Both the position numbers and the translations under genes were made by a program. Source: Eikenella longinqua (GTDB lineage: Bacteria; Pseudomonadota; Gammaproteobacteria; Burkholderiales; Neisseriaceae). Taken from it: a DNA stretch of 64,000 bases. The stretch covers positions 1 through 64,000 of the forward strand of contig NZ_LXSL01000020.1 in the NCBI RefSeq assembly GCF_001648355.1. Reading direction: 5' to 3'. The notes beneath the pieces were generated by a model. The model did no database searches, had not been told where the DNA came from, and saw nothing but the letters and a program-made list of their open reading frames with translations. This document shows, piece after piece, positions 32,099 to 41,100 of the stretch. Numbering within the stretch: position 1 is the first letter of the stretch; each line of letters opens with the position of its first letter.

Positions 32099-34801
32099 TC
32101 AGCCGGTATTGCGCAGGCCTTGTGCCACGCCGTTGATGGTGAGGTGGATGAGGTGGATGAGCTGCGGGTTGCCGGGGTGGCGGCGCAGGCGGGCGAGCAG
32201 GGCTACCTGAAGCCAGTTGAGCGCGTTCAGATAGGGGATGCGCAGGGTGAGCGAGCGGGCTAGGGTGCGGTTGTCGGTGAGCAGGTGGTCTTGCTCGATC
32301 AGTTGCAGCAGGGCGCGGCGGCTGCGCTCGAATTCGCCGGCAATGCGCTCAAACATGGCTTCGGCGGCCTGCGGCTGGGCGGCGAGGCCCACGTAGGCGC
32401 GGGCGATGTCGAGATCGGCCTTGGCCATCACTTGTTCCATATTGGAGAGCATGGCTTGGAAGAAGGCGCTGTGCCGCACCATGTGGCGCAGGCGTTCGAG
32501 GTTGGCGGGGTTGTCGCGCAGAAGCTGCTCGACGGCGCTGCCGAAGCCGTACCAGGCGGGCAGCATGAGGCGGTTTTGCGTCCAGGAGAACACCCAGGGG
32601 ATGGCGCGCAAATCCTGTATCCGCGCCAGGGTTTTGCGGCTGGCGGGGCGGCTGCCGATGTTGAGGCTGGCGATTTCGTTGATGGGGCTGGTTTGCAGGA
32701 AGTAATCGACGAAATCGGGATGGGTGATGAGCGCGCGGTAGTAGGCGAAGGCGGCGTCGGAGAGGGATTGCATCAGCGCGGCGTCGGGCTCTTCGGTGCG
32801 GTGCGGCAGCAGGCTGGCTTCGAGTGCGGCGGCCACCAGGGTTTCCAGGTTACGCTCGGCGTTGTCGGCGTCGGCGTATTTGGCGGTGATCACTTCGCCT
32901 TGCTCGGTGATGCGGATCTGTCCGGCCACGCTGCCGGCGGGCTGCGCCAGCACGGCTTCGTAGGAGGGGCCGCCGCCGCGCCCCACGCTGCCGCCGCGGC
33001 CGTGGAACAGGCGCAGGCGCACTTGGTGTTTGGCAAACAGTTTCACCAGCGCCTGCTCGGCCTGATACAGCACCCATTGGCTGGTCACGTAGCCGCCGTC
33101 TTTGTTGCTGTCGGAATAGCCGAGCATGATTTCTTGGATGTTGCTGCGGCCGGCGAGCAGGTGGCGGTACCAGGGCAGGGAGAAGAGGTGATCCATCACG
33201 CCGATGCACTCTTGCAGCGCTTCGATGGTTTCAAACAGCGGTACGATGTTGAGCCGGCTTTCAGGTAGCCCTTCGGCATTCAGGCGCAGCAGGCCGGTTT
33301 CTTTCATAATCAGAGCCAAGGCCAGCATTTCGCTGGCGTTTTCGGCGTTGGAAATAATGCTCTGGCGGATGGCGTCTTCGCCGAATTCGGTTTTGATGGT
33401 GGCGGCGGCGCGGAAAATGGCCAGCTCGTGCTCGGTGGCTTCGCTGTATTGGGCAAACGGGCTGTGCAGCGGGCGCGGGGAAGACAATTCGCGCAGCAGC
33501 ACGCGTTCGCGTTCGGCTTCGCCCAGCTCTTGCAGGTTTTCCAGGCCGGCGGCGGCAAAGAGCTCGGCGGCCACGTCGATGTGGCGCTGGGCGTGCTGGC
33601 GCAAATCCAGCGGCATCAGATAGAAGCGGAACACGGAGGCGGAGCGGATGAGGTCGGCCAGGCGGCCGTCGGCCAAGAGGCGACTGCCGTTGTCGCACAA
33701 TGAAGCGCGGATGGCGTGCAGGTCGGCCAAAAATTCTTCCACCGTGGCATACGGCTCGAGCAGGCCGAACAGGCTGCCCAGCCCGCTGCCAAATTTGCGG
33801 GCGGTGGCCACAGTGCGGGCGATGATGTAGGCCAGGGCGCGGCGGTAGGGCTCTTCTTCGTGCGCTCGCTCGGTGTCGGGCGATTGGGCAGATAAAGCCA
33901 GCACTTCGGGGCTCACGTTGACGCGCCGCACCGACATGGGCAACTCTTCATACAATTTATACAGCTGGCTGCGGTAGAAGCGGAACACGGCGCTCACCTG
34001 CTGGGCGAAGGCAGCGCGCAGGGTGTCGGCGGACACGAATGGGTTGCCATCGCGGTCGCCGCCAATCCAGCCGCCAATGTGCAGCACGTTGGGCAGGCGG
34101 CTGTGCGGGTAGGCTGCCTGAAGCGCGGCCTCCAGCTTGCGGTATACGCCGGGCACGGCAGTAAAGAAGCTAAGCGGGAAATACATGATGCCGTTGCTGA
34201 TTTCGTCGGCTACGGTGATTTTGAAGTGGCGGTTTTCATTGGTTTGCCACAGCGTCCACAGCATGGTTTGCACCTGCTGCTGCAAGCGGTCTTCGTTTTG
34301 GCCGGCCTGGCTGGCGCGGCGGTCGAGCAGGTTGCGGATTTGGCGGTGCAGGGTGAGGATGGTTTGGCGCTGCACTTCGGTGGGGTGGGCGGTGAGCACG
34401 GCAGCCACTTCGGTGTGGTCGAGCTGTTGTTGCAGCGCTTCGGCGTTCACGCCCTGCTGGCGCAGCAGCTCGAGGGTGTGGCCGAAGGTGGATTTCACAT
34501 TGTCGCGGGTGTGGCTGTGGGCGAGGCGGCGGCGCTGGTGGTGCGCGTCTTCGGCAATGTTGAGGATTTGCGCAAACAGGCCGCAGGCGCGGATGAGGTC
34601 TTCGAGCTGCTGGTCGTTGAGCTGCGGCAGGCTGCGCGCCACCACTTCCTGCGGCGCTTCGCCGCTAATCAGCGCGGCCACGGCGTCTTGCACGGGGCGG
34701 TCGGTTTGCGCGGCGAGCACGGTTTGCAGCGCATCGGTGAGGAAGGCGACGTCGTCGAAGAGGGGGGCGTCTTTGTAGGGATGCTGGGGTTGTTCGAGCA
34801 T
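32099..34801 (-). CDS. ppc: phosphoenolpyruvate carboxylase
   Basis: The 900-residue anaplerotic enzyme makes oxaloacetate from PEP and bicarbonate. Conserved blocks seen in order: VLTAHPTEVQRQTIL (catalytic His, about residue 135), GGWIGGDRDGNPFV, LDLRQHAQRH, MLGYSDSNKDGGYVTSQWVLYQAE, RLRLFHGRGGSVGRGGGP, GEVITAKYA, RAIPWVFSWTQNRLMLPAWYGFG and the C-terminal NGVAQGLRNTG. Full length. Single gene. A DUS sits in frame near 33,262 and another near 32,202 (LQVALLA). Confidence 0.97.
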   Translation of the reverse strand: MLEQPQHPYKDAPLFDDVAFLTDALQTVLAAQTDRPVQDAVAALISGEAPQEVVARSLPQLNDQQLEDLIRACGLFAQILNIAEDAHHQRRRLAHSHTRDNVKSTFGHTLELLRQQGVNAEALQQQLDHTEVAAVLTAHPTEVQRQTILTLHRQIRNLLDRRASQAGQNEDRLQQQVQTMLWTLWQTNENRHFKITVADEISNGIMYFPLSFFTAVPGVYRKLEAALQAAYPHSRLPNVLHIGGWIGGDRDGNPFVSADTLRAAFAQQVSAVFRFYRSQLYKLYEELPMSVRRVNVSPEVLALSAQSPDTERAHEEEPYRRALAYIIARTVATARKFGSGLGSLFGLLEPYATVEEFLADLHAIRASLCDNGSRLLADGRLADLIRSASVFRFYLMPLDLRQHAQRHIDVAAELFAAAGLENLQELGEAERERVLLRELSSPRPLHSPFAQYSEATEHELAIFRAAATIKTEFGEDAIRQSIISNAENASEMLALALIMKETGLLRLNAEGLPESRLNIVPLFETIEALQECIGVMDHLFSLPWYRHLLAGRSNIQEIMLGYSDSNKDGGYVTSQWVLYQAEQALVKLFAKHQVRLRLFHGRGGSVGRGGGPSYEAVLAQPAGSVAGQIRITEQGEVITAKYADADNAERNLETLVAAALEASLLPHRTEEPDAALMQSLSDAAFAYYRALITHPDFVDYFLQTSPINEIASLNIGSRPASRKTLARIQDLRAIPWVFSWTQNRLMLPAWYGFGSAVEQLLRDNPANLERLRHMVRHSAFFQAMLSNMEQVMAKADLDIARAYVGLAAQPQAAEAMFERIAGEFERSRRALLQLIEQDHLLTDNRTLARSLTLRIPYLNALNWLQVALLARLRRHPGNPQLIHLIHLTINGVAQGLRNTG

Positions 34802-34825
34802 AGCGGGGAGTTCCTTTGCAGAGGG

Positions 34826-36763
34826 TTATTCTTGGGTGAGCCGGGAAAAGCGCAGCGTACTGTTGGGATAATCCAAGCCGTACACGCACCAGATTAATGC
34901 AAAATAGGCCAAAGCATGCAGTGGCCAGCGGGCAGGGAGGCTACCTGAAAACAGCGGGGCGGAGGGCAGGCAGGTAAACAGGATGCCAGCCAACACGGAG
35001 GCCAGCGCCAGCCATTGGTACACGCGCATGCCGAGAAAATACGGCGTTTGCGGTTCGCCGCGCAGCGATTCTTCCACGAAGCGGAACGCGCCGCTGAGAA
35101 TCAAATACATGCCGGCAATAAACGAAGCGGGCATGTGCAGTCGGTATAAGCGCCACAGCAGGAAAAAGCTCAGGAAATTGGCGGCGATGGAGTAAAACTG
35201 GGTGGGGTGCAGGTTTTGCCCCTGCCAGCCGGCCAGTTTGCACACGCGCGATTTTTCGTGGAAAAAACGTATGCCCGGCATCTCGGTGGGGATGCCGTGG
35301 CAGCAGCCCTGAATCAGGCAGCGGCAGCGGCCGAACAGCTGGATGGGGCAGGCAGCCAGCGCGGCCGTGCCCAACAGCGTCCAGCCGCCCAAATCCGAGC
35401 AGGCGGCAATCAGGCAGCCGGCCAACACAATGCCCAGCACGCTGCCGTAGTAGCCGAACGGGCGCAGCAGCGCCGACGAGCCTTCCACCCATTGCGCCCA
35501 CAAGCCCGCGCCGATAAATCCGGCGATGCCCAGCAACCACACCACCCACAGATACTGCGGCAGCAAATAAGCCAGCACCAGAAAACCGCATACGCCGCCC
35601 AAGGCAGCATAAAAGCCGTGGTTGATCAGCCGCAGGCGGCCGAAACGCCATTCGTGCCACGAATTGGCAATCGCTTCGGCAGCACGCAGCAGCCTGCGGT
35701 ATATCGGCTGCCGGTGGCGGATAGCCAAATAAGCAGCTGCCCCGGCCAGCACATCGGCCAAGGTATGGTTGTGCGTGGTCAGGCAGCTCATGATCACCAA
35801 CGCCGCCAGCACAGCCCATACCATACGCCACTGCGGGCGGCATAGGCAAGAATAGCGTGCCGCCAGCAGCGCCCAAAACACATGGAACGAAGGCAGCGCC
35901 GCCGCCGCGCTGTCGTATTCCCGCCCCTGCGCAATCCAGTGCAGCCATAAAGAATTTTCAGGTAGCCTGCCGTAGCGCACGGCAGCCGGAATAACGAGAT
36001 AACAATAAAAAATCAGCGCCATGCCCCAAAAGGCATCCAAGGCAAAGCCGCGCAGCAGACGGTTTTGCCGCAAACACAGCGGCAGCAGCCCCGCCCACGG
36101 ATAGAGCAGCACATAAAACACCACGCTGAAGCCCCACAGCGGCACCGCCTCATCCCAAGCGCCGTTGCTATACCACACATCCGGCGGCACCCCCAGCCAC
36201 ACAAATGCTTCATATAGCAGCAGCCACAGCAGCCAAATCTCCAGCCCGAGCAGCAGCCGCTTAGAGAAAGAAACCTCGTGCCCGTTGTCTGGCGGCAGGC
36301 TGAACCAGCCGTAGTGCAGCAGCGGGCGCGCGCCGAACTGCCTCTCCATCACCTCGCGCTCGAAGCCCGCCACATAAGCCGCTGTGAGCAGCGCAAACAG
36401 CGGCGACACCAGCCACAGCCCGCCCGGCGACTGCGCATACAGCGCCGTGCCCGCACACAGCCAAACCGCGCCGGTGTAAATCGGGTGGCGGCACAGCCGG
36501 TAGGCGCCCGAAGCCACGAAATGCTGCGGCGGAAACGCATTCATCGGCAGGCCGCCGCCGCGGTGCCACAAATTGTGCATCGCCCACAACATCAGCGAGA
36601 GCCCGGCCGCCGCCAGCAGCGCGCCAGCCAGCGGATAAGGCGGCACCGGCAGCCGCACCGCGCCCGAAGTGTGCCGCGCCCAAAAAATCAGCAGCAGCGG
36701 CAGCAGCAGGCAGAACACGGCGGCATAAGCCGTTTTTTGCAGAGCAAGGTTTATTTTTGCCAT
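34826..36763 (-). CDS. triple-domain membrane protein: ICMT/PEMT-like methyltransferase + PAP2-like phosphatase + Lgt-like transferase
   Basis: The 645-residue polytopic protein joins three domains usually found apart. Residues 1-160 look like isoprenylcysteine/phospholipid methyltransferases (ASGAYRLCRHPIYTG at 84-98, FEREVMERQFG at 134-144). Residues about 165-345 look like a PAP2_3/inositol-phosphotransferase-type phosphatase (PSFHVFWALLAARYS at 291-305, TTHNHTLADVLAG at 329-341 with His333 and Asp337). Residues about 375-600 look like a prolipoprotein diacylglyceryl transferase relative (LFGRCRCLIQGCCHGIP at 476-491, LHPTQFYSIAANF at 518-530, FRFVEESLRGEPQTPYFLGMRVYQW at 560-584). Domain names come from motif recognition, not a search. 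All three domain types act on lipids or lipidated substrates, so one lipid-modifying role is inferred. Its start overlaps the lipocalin-like gene by 13 bases. Sequence is complete, with DUS at 34,938 and 35,959 in frame. Confidence 0.7.
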   Translation of the reverse strand: MAKINLALQKTAYAAVFCLLLPLLLIFWARHTSGAVRLPVPPYPLAGALLAAAGLSLMLWAMHNLWHRGGGLPMNAFPPQHFVASGAYRLCRHPIYTGAVWLCAGTALYAQSPGGLWLVSPLFALLTAAYVAGFEREVMERQFGARPLLHYGWFSLPPDNGHEVSFSKRLLLGLEIWLLWLLLYEAFVWLGVPPDVWYSNGAWDEAVPLWGFSVVFYVLLYPWAGLLPLCLRQNRLLRGFALDAFWGMALIFYCYLVIPAAVRYGRLPENSLWLHWIAQGREYDSAAAALPSFHVFWALLAARYSCLCRPQWRMVWAVLAALVIMSCLTTHNHTLADVLAGAAAYLAIRHRQPIYRRLLRAAEAIANSWHEWRFGRLRLINHGFYAALGGVCGFLVLAYLLPQYLWVVWLLGIAGFIGAGLWAQWVEGSSALLRPFGYYGSVLGIVLAGCLIAACSDLGGWTLLGTAALAACPIQLFGRCRCLIQGCCHGIPTEMPGIRFFHEKSRVCKLAGWQGQNLHPTQFYSIAANFLSFFLLWRLYRLHMPASFIAGMYLILSGAFRFVEESLRGEPQTPYFLGMRVYQWLALASVLAGILFTCLPSAPLFSGSLPARWPLHALAYFALIWCVYGLDYPNSTLRFSRLTQE

Positions 36764-37512
36764 AACACCCTCTCGTATAAAGCCCAGCCTTCCACGGCAA
36801 TATTTTCAGGTAGCCTCAAGGTGGCGCGGCTTTTCCATTTCTGTTCGCGGCTGGATAGGAAGCGCCGGCCAAACAATAGCCGCAGCACAGGATTGCGCTC
36901 GGCAATGGCCAGCAGCGGCTCGTCTTTAATCGTTTGCGGCGCGGCAAAATCCAAGCGCAGGCCGAATGCCGGCGCCGACAGCCCGCTGGCCTCCAGCACG
37001 AAATCTTCGGTGAGCAGGCCGTTGTAAAACAAACGCCGCAGCGGCACTTCGCCGCGCCATTCGATCCACACCGCATAATGTGCCTCCGACACAAAGCGCC
37101 CCCAATACAGCTCGCGCAGGGGCAGCCGTTGCGGCCAAAAGTCCATTTCCAGCGTTTCGGCATAGCCCAGGCCATGGTATTCCCGCCCGTTTAAGGCTAC
37201 CTGAAAACGGGCGGCCGGCGTGTGGGCATGCCATGTCAGTTGCCCGCTGCCGGCCGGCAGGGCAAGGCGGACGCCGTCGGCCAGCGCCTGCCAGCGGCCT
37301 TCGAAACCGAGCTTGGCTTGTTGGATGCCGCCGGGGAAAAGCTGCGGGGCGCGCAGGCAGCTGCGCTCGCTGGTGCGTCCTTCGGCTGGGCTGAAAATCA
37401 GGGCGGAATAGGGCAGGGTGAGGCCGTGGCAATGCAGCTCGGCCGCGTAGGCAATCAGGGCGTTGCCGGAGGGGTCGATGCCGTCGAAATAGTGTTTGCG
37501 CAGGCGGAACAT
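36751..37512 (-). CDS. lipocalin/CrtC-like beta-barrel protein
   Basis: A 253-residue protein without signal peptide or membrane helix. The segment QVALNGREYHGLGYAETLEM, then WPQRLPLRELYWGRFVSE, followed by AVWIEWRGE and LRRLFYNG resembles lipocalin-like CrtC/AttH-type proteins (G.GY.E......P...L.WGR). Such folds bind hydrophobic ligands, and carotenoid hydratase activity belongs to only some. It is the first gene of a two-gene operon with the triple-domain membrane protein (13-base overlap), so it may handle or modify the same lipid. DUS are in frame at 36,806 and 37,195. No carotenoid genes are nearby. Confidence 0.6.
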   Translation of the reverse strand: MFRLRKHYFDGIDPSGNALIAYAAELHCHGLTLPYSALIFSPAEGRTSERSCLRAPQLFPGGIQQAKLGFEGRWQALADGVRLALPAGSGQLTWHAHTPAARFQVALNGREYHGLGYAETLEMDFWPQRLPLRELYWGRFVSEAHYAVWIEWRGEVPLRRLFYNGLLTEDFVLEASGLSAPAFGLRLDFAAPQTIKDEPLLAIAERNPVLRLLFGRRFLSSREQKWKSRATLRLPENIAVEGWALYERVLWQK

Positions 37513-37674
37513 GATGGATGGGCGGTGCGGCCGCTTGGGGCTACCTGAAAAACGAGGTTGCCGCTTAGGCCAAGCTTTCAGGTAGCCTTTGCCGGCGGCG
37601 CGGGGTTGCCGACGGCGGCCTAGATGAAGTGGCGGGGATGGGGAGGAAAACGGGTTGCTTGGTGTGCGCCCGGC

Positions 37675-38013
37675 CTACAGCGCGGCTTCGTCGCGCTCGC
37701 CGGTGCGGATGCGCACCACGCCTTCCACCGGCAGGATGAAGATTTTGCCATCGCCGATTTTGCCGGAGTTGGCGGCCTGCACGATGGTTTCAACCGCCTG
37801 CTCCACCATGCTGTCTTCCAGCACGATTTCCAGCCGGATTTTGGGTAGGAAGTCCACCGCATATTCCGCGCCGCGGTAGATTTCGGTGTGGCCTTTCTGG
37901 CGGCCGAAACCTTTCACTTCGGTTACCGTCATGCCGTTGATGCCGATGTCGGTGAGCGCGTCGCGCACGTCGTCGAGTTTGAATGGCTTGATGATGGCTT
38001 CGATTTTTTTCAT
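37675..38013 (-). CDS. glnB: nitrogen regulatory protein P-II
   Basis: A 112-residue trimeric signalling protein that reports 2-oxoglutarate, ATP/ADP and glutamine status. MKKIEAIIKPFKLDDVRDAL start, VTEVKGFGRQKGHTEIYRGAEYAVDF with the uridylylated Tyr51 of the T-loop, KIRLEIVLED, and GKIGDGKIFILPVEGVVRIRTGERDEAAL end. The ATG 38013 fits the family start and is preceded by GAGGACAAC. No ammonium transporter is adjacent, which favours GlnB over GlnK. Confidence 0.93.
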   Translation of the reverse strand: MKKIEAIIKPFKLDDVRDALTDIGINGMTVTEVKGFGRQKGHTEIYRGAEYAVDFLPKIRLEIVLEDSMVEQAVETIVQAANSGKIGDGKIFILPVEGVVRIRTGERDEAAL

Positions 38014-38110
38014 GGGCGTTGTCCTCGTGTGAACCGGCGGCAAAGCTACCATAAGCCCGCCGCGCTTTCAATCGCCGCCAAGATGCCGACAGGGCGGGGC
38101 GGATTTGGCG

Positions 38111-38116
38111 TATAAT
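38111..38116 (+). promoter_or_regulatory. -10 element for purL
   Basis: A perfect TATAAT lies 39 bases before the chosen purL start. No purine-operator palindrome was recognised. Confidence 0.45.
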
Positions 38117-38155
38117 CGCGCACTCTTGTCCATTCCTTTCCTGCGAGTCTGCACC

Positions 38156-41100
38156 ATGCCTATCCTCTTCCTGCGCGGCGAGCGCGCCCTGTCTGATTTC
38201 CGTGTTGAAAAACTGCGGCAAAAAGCCGCCGCCCTGAGGCTACCTGAAACCGAAATCCGCAGCGAATACTGGTATTTCGCCGATTGCGCCGCCCAGCCGA
38301 ACGCAGAAGAAACGGGCAAGCTCGAAGCCCTGCTGGCCGGGCAGATGGCGCGGGAGCTGCCGCAGTCTTCCGGCAGTCTGCACCTCTTCCTCATCACCCC
38401 CCGCCTGGGCACAATTTCCCCCTGGGCTTCCAAAGCCACCGAAATCGCCAAAAACTGCGGCTTTGCCGGCATCGGCCGCATCGAGCGCGGCATGGCGGTG
38501 TGGCTTTCAGGTAGCCTTTCCGAAGAGCAGAAACGCCAATGGGCGGCTTTGCTGCACGACCGCATGACCGAATCCGTGCTGCCCGATTTTCAGGTAGCCG
38601 CCAAATTGTTTGCCCACCCCGAAGCGCAAACCTTCGCCACGGTAGACGTGCTTTCCGGCGGCCGCGCCGCGTTGGGAAAAGCCAATACCGACTTGGGCTT
38701 GGCACTTTCGCCCGACGAAATCGACTACCTGCTGGAAAACTACCGCGCCTTGCAGCGCAACCCCTCCGACGTGGAGCTGATGATGTTCGCCCAAGCCAAC
38801 AGCGAACACTGCCGCCACAAAATCTTCAACGCCGACTTTATCTTAAACGGCGAAAAGCAGCCCAAATCCCTGTTCCGCATGATTCGCGACACCCACGAAG
38901 CCGCACCCGCCGGCACGGTGGTGGCCTATAAAGACAACGCCTCCGTAATCGAAGGCGCCAAAATCAAACGCTTTTATCCGCACGCCGACGCCGCGCAGGG
39001 CTACCGTTTCCGCGAAGAAGACACGCACATCCTGATGAAGGTGGAAACGCACAACCACCCCACCGCCATCGCCCCCTTTGCCGGCGCGGCCACCGGCGCC
39101 GGCGGCGAAATCCGCGACGAAGGCGCCACCGGCCGAGGCGCGCGCCCCAAAGCCGGCCTCACCGGCTACACCGTTTCCAACCTCAATATCCCCGAGCTCA
39201 AGCAGCCTTGGGAACACGGCTACGGCAAGCCCGCCCACATCGCCTCCCCGCTCGACATCATGATTGAAGCCCCCATCGGCGGCGCCGCCTTCAACAACGA
39301 ATTCGGCCGCCCGAACCTGCTGGGCTATTTCCGCACCTTCGAAGCCGAGTTCGACGGCCAAATGCGCGGCTACCACAAGCCGATTATGATTGCCGGCGGC
39401 TTGGGCAACATCCAGGCCGAGCAAACGCATAAGCACGAAATCCCCGAAGGCGCGCTGCTGATTCAGCTCGGCGGCCCCGGCATGCTCATCGGCCTGGGCG
39501 GCGGCGCGGCCTCATCAATGGACACCGGCGCCAACGATGCCGCGCTCGACTTCAACTCCGTGCAGCGCGGCAACCCCGAAATCGAACGGCGCGCGCAGGA
39601 AGTGATCGACCGCTGCTGGCAGCTCGGCGCGGCCAACCCGATTATCGCCATCCACGACGTGGGCGCGGGCGGGCTTTCCAACGCCTTCCCCGAGCTGGTG
39701 AACGATGCCGGGCGCGGCGCGGTGTTTAAGCTGCGCGACGTGCCGCTGGAAGAACACGGTCTCACCCCGCTGCAAATCTGGTGCAACGAAGCGCAGGAGC
39801 GCTATGTGCTGTCGATTCTGGAAAAAGATTTGGATACTTTCCGCCAAATCTGCGAACGCGAACGCTGCCCCTTCGCCGTGGTCGGCACGGCCACCAACGA
39901 CGGCCACTTGCAGGTGCGCGACGATTTGTTTGCCAACAAGCCCGTGGATTTGCCGCTCAACGTATTGCTCGGCAAACCACCCAAAACCACCCGCACCGAC
40001 CACACGGTAGGGCTACCTGAAAAACCGTTTTCAGGTAGCCGCATCGGGCTGAATGAAGCCGCCTACCGCGTGTTGCAGCTGCCCGCCGTGGCTGCCAAAA
40101 ACTTCCTCATCAACATCGGCGACCGCAGCGTGGGCGGCCTCACCCACCGCGACCAGATGGTCGGCCGCTGGCAAACCCCCGTGGCCGACTGCGCCGTAAC
40201 CATCATGGGCTTCGACACCCACCGCGGCGAAGCCATGGCCATGGGCGAAAAGCCCGCCGTGGCGCTGTTTGACGCGCCCGCTTCGGGCCGGATGTGTATC
40301 GGCGAAGCCGTTACCAACATCGCCGCCGCCAACATCGGCGAAATCGGCCACATCAAATTCTCCGCCAACTGGATGGCCGCCTGCGGCAATGCGGGCGAAG
40401 ACGAAAAGCTCTACCGCACCGTGCAGGCCGTGTCGCAGATGTGCCGGGAAATCGGCGTGAGCATCCCGGTGGGCAAAGACAGCCTTTCCATGAAAACCGT
40501 GTGGCAGGAGGGCGCGGAGAAGAAAGCCGTGGTGTCGCCTTTGAGCCTGGTGGCCACCGCCTTCGCCCCCGTGCGGGACGTGCGCAAAACCGTTACCCCC
40601 GACATCAAGCCGGTGGCCGACAGCGTGCTGCTGCTAGTGGACTTGGGCTTCGGCAAAGCCCGCATGGGCGGCTCGGCGCTCACGCAGGTGTACGGCGAAT
40701 TGGGCGGCGAAGCGCCCGACATCGAAGCAGGCTACCTGAAAAAGTTTTACGACGTGGTTCAGCAGCTGGTGCAGGAAGACAAACTGCTCGCCTACCACGA
40801 CCGCAGCGACGGCGGCCTGTTTGCCACGCTGGCGGAAATGGCATTTGCGGGGCGGTGCGGATTGGATATTGATATAGGCGAGCTTGCTTACCAGTCTGAA
40901 CAAATGCTGAATTGGTTGGATAAACAGCAGGATACTATGCCTGACGACGAGTTTGCTTGCTTGGTAAACAAATTGTTGTTCAATGAAGAGTTGGGTGCAG
41001 TGCTGCAAGTGCGTACACAAGATAAAGCTTATTTGTATGAATTGTTTGAAGAGCAAGGTTTAGGAAAGGTAACCCGATACAGCCCTGAATGTGGTATTGC

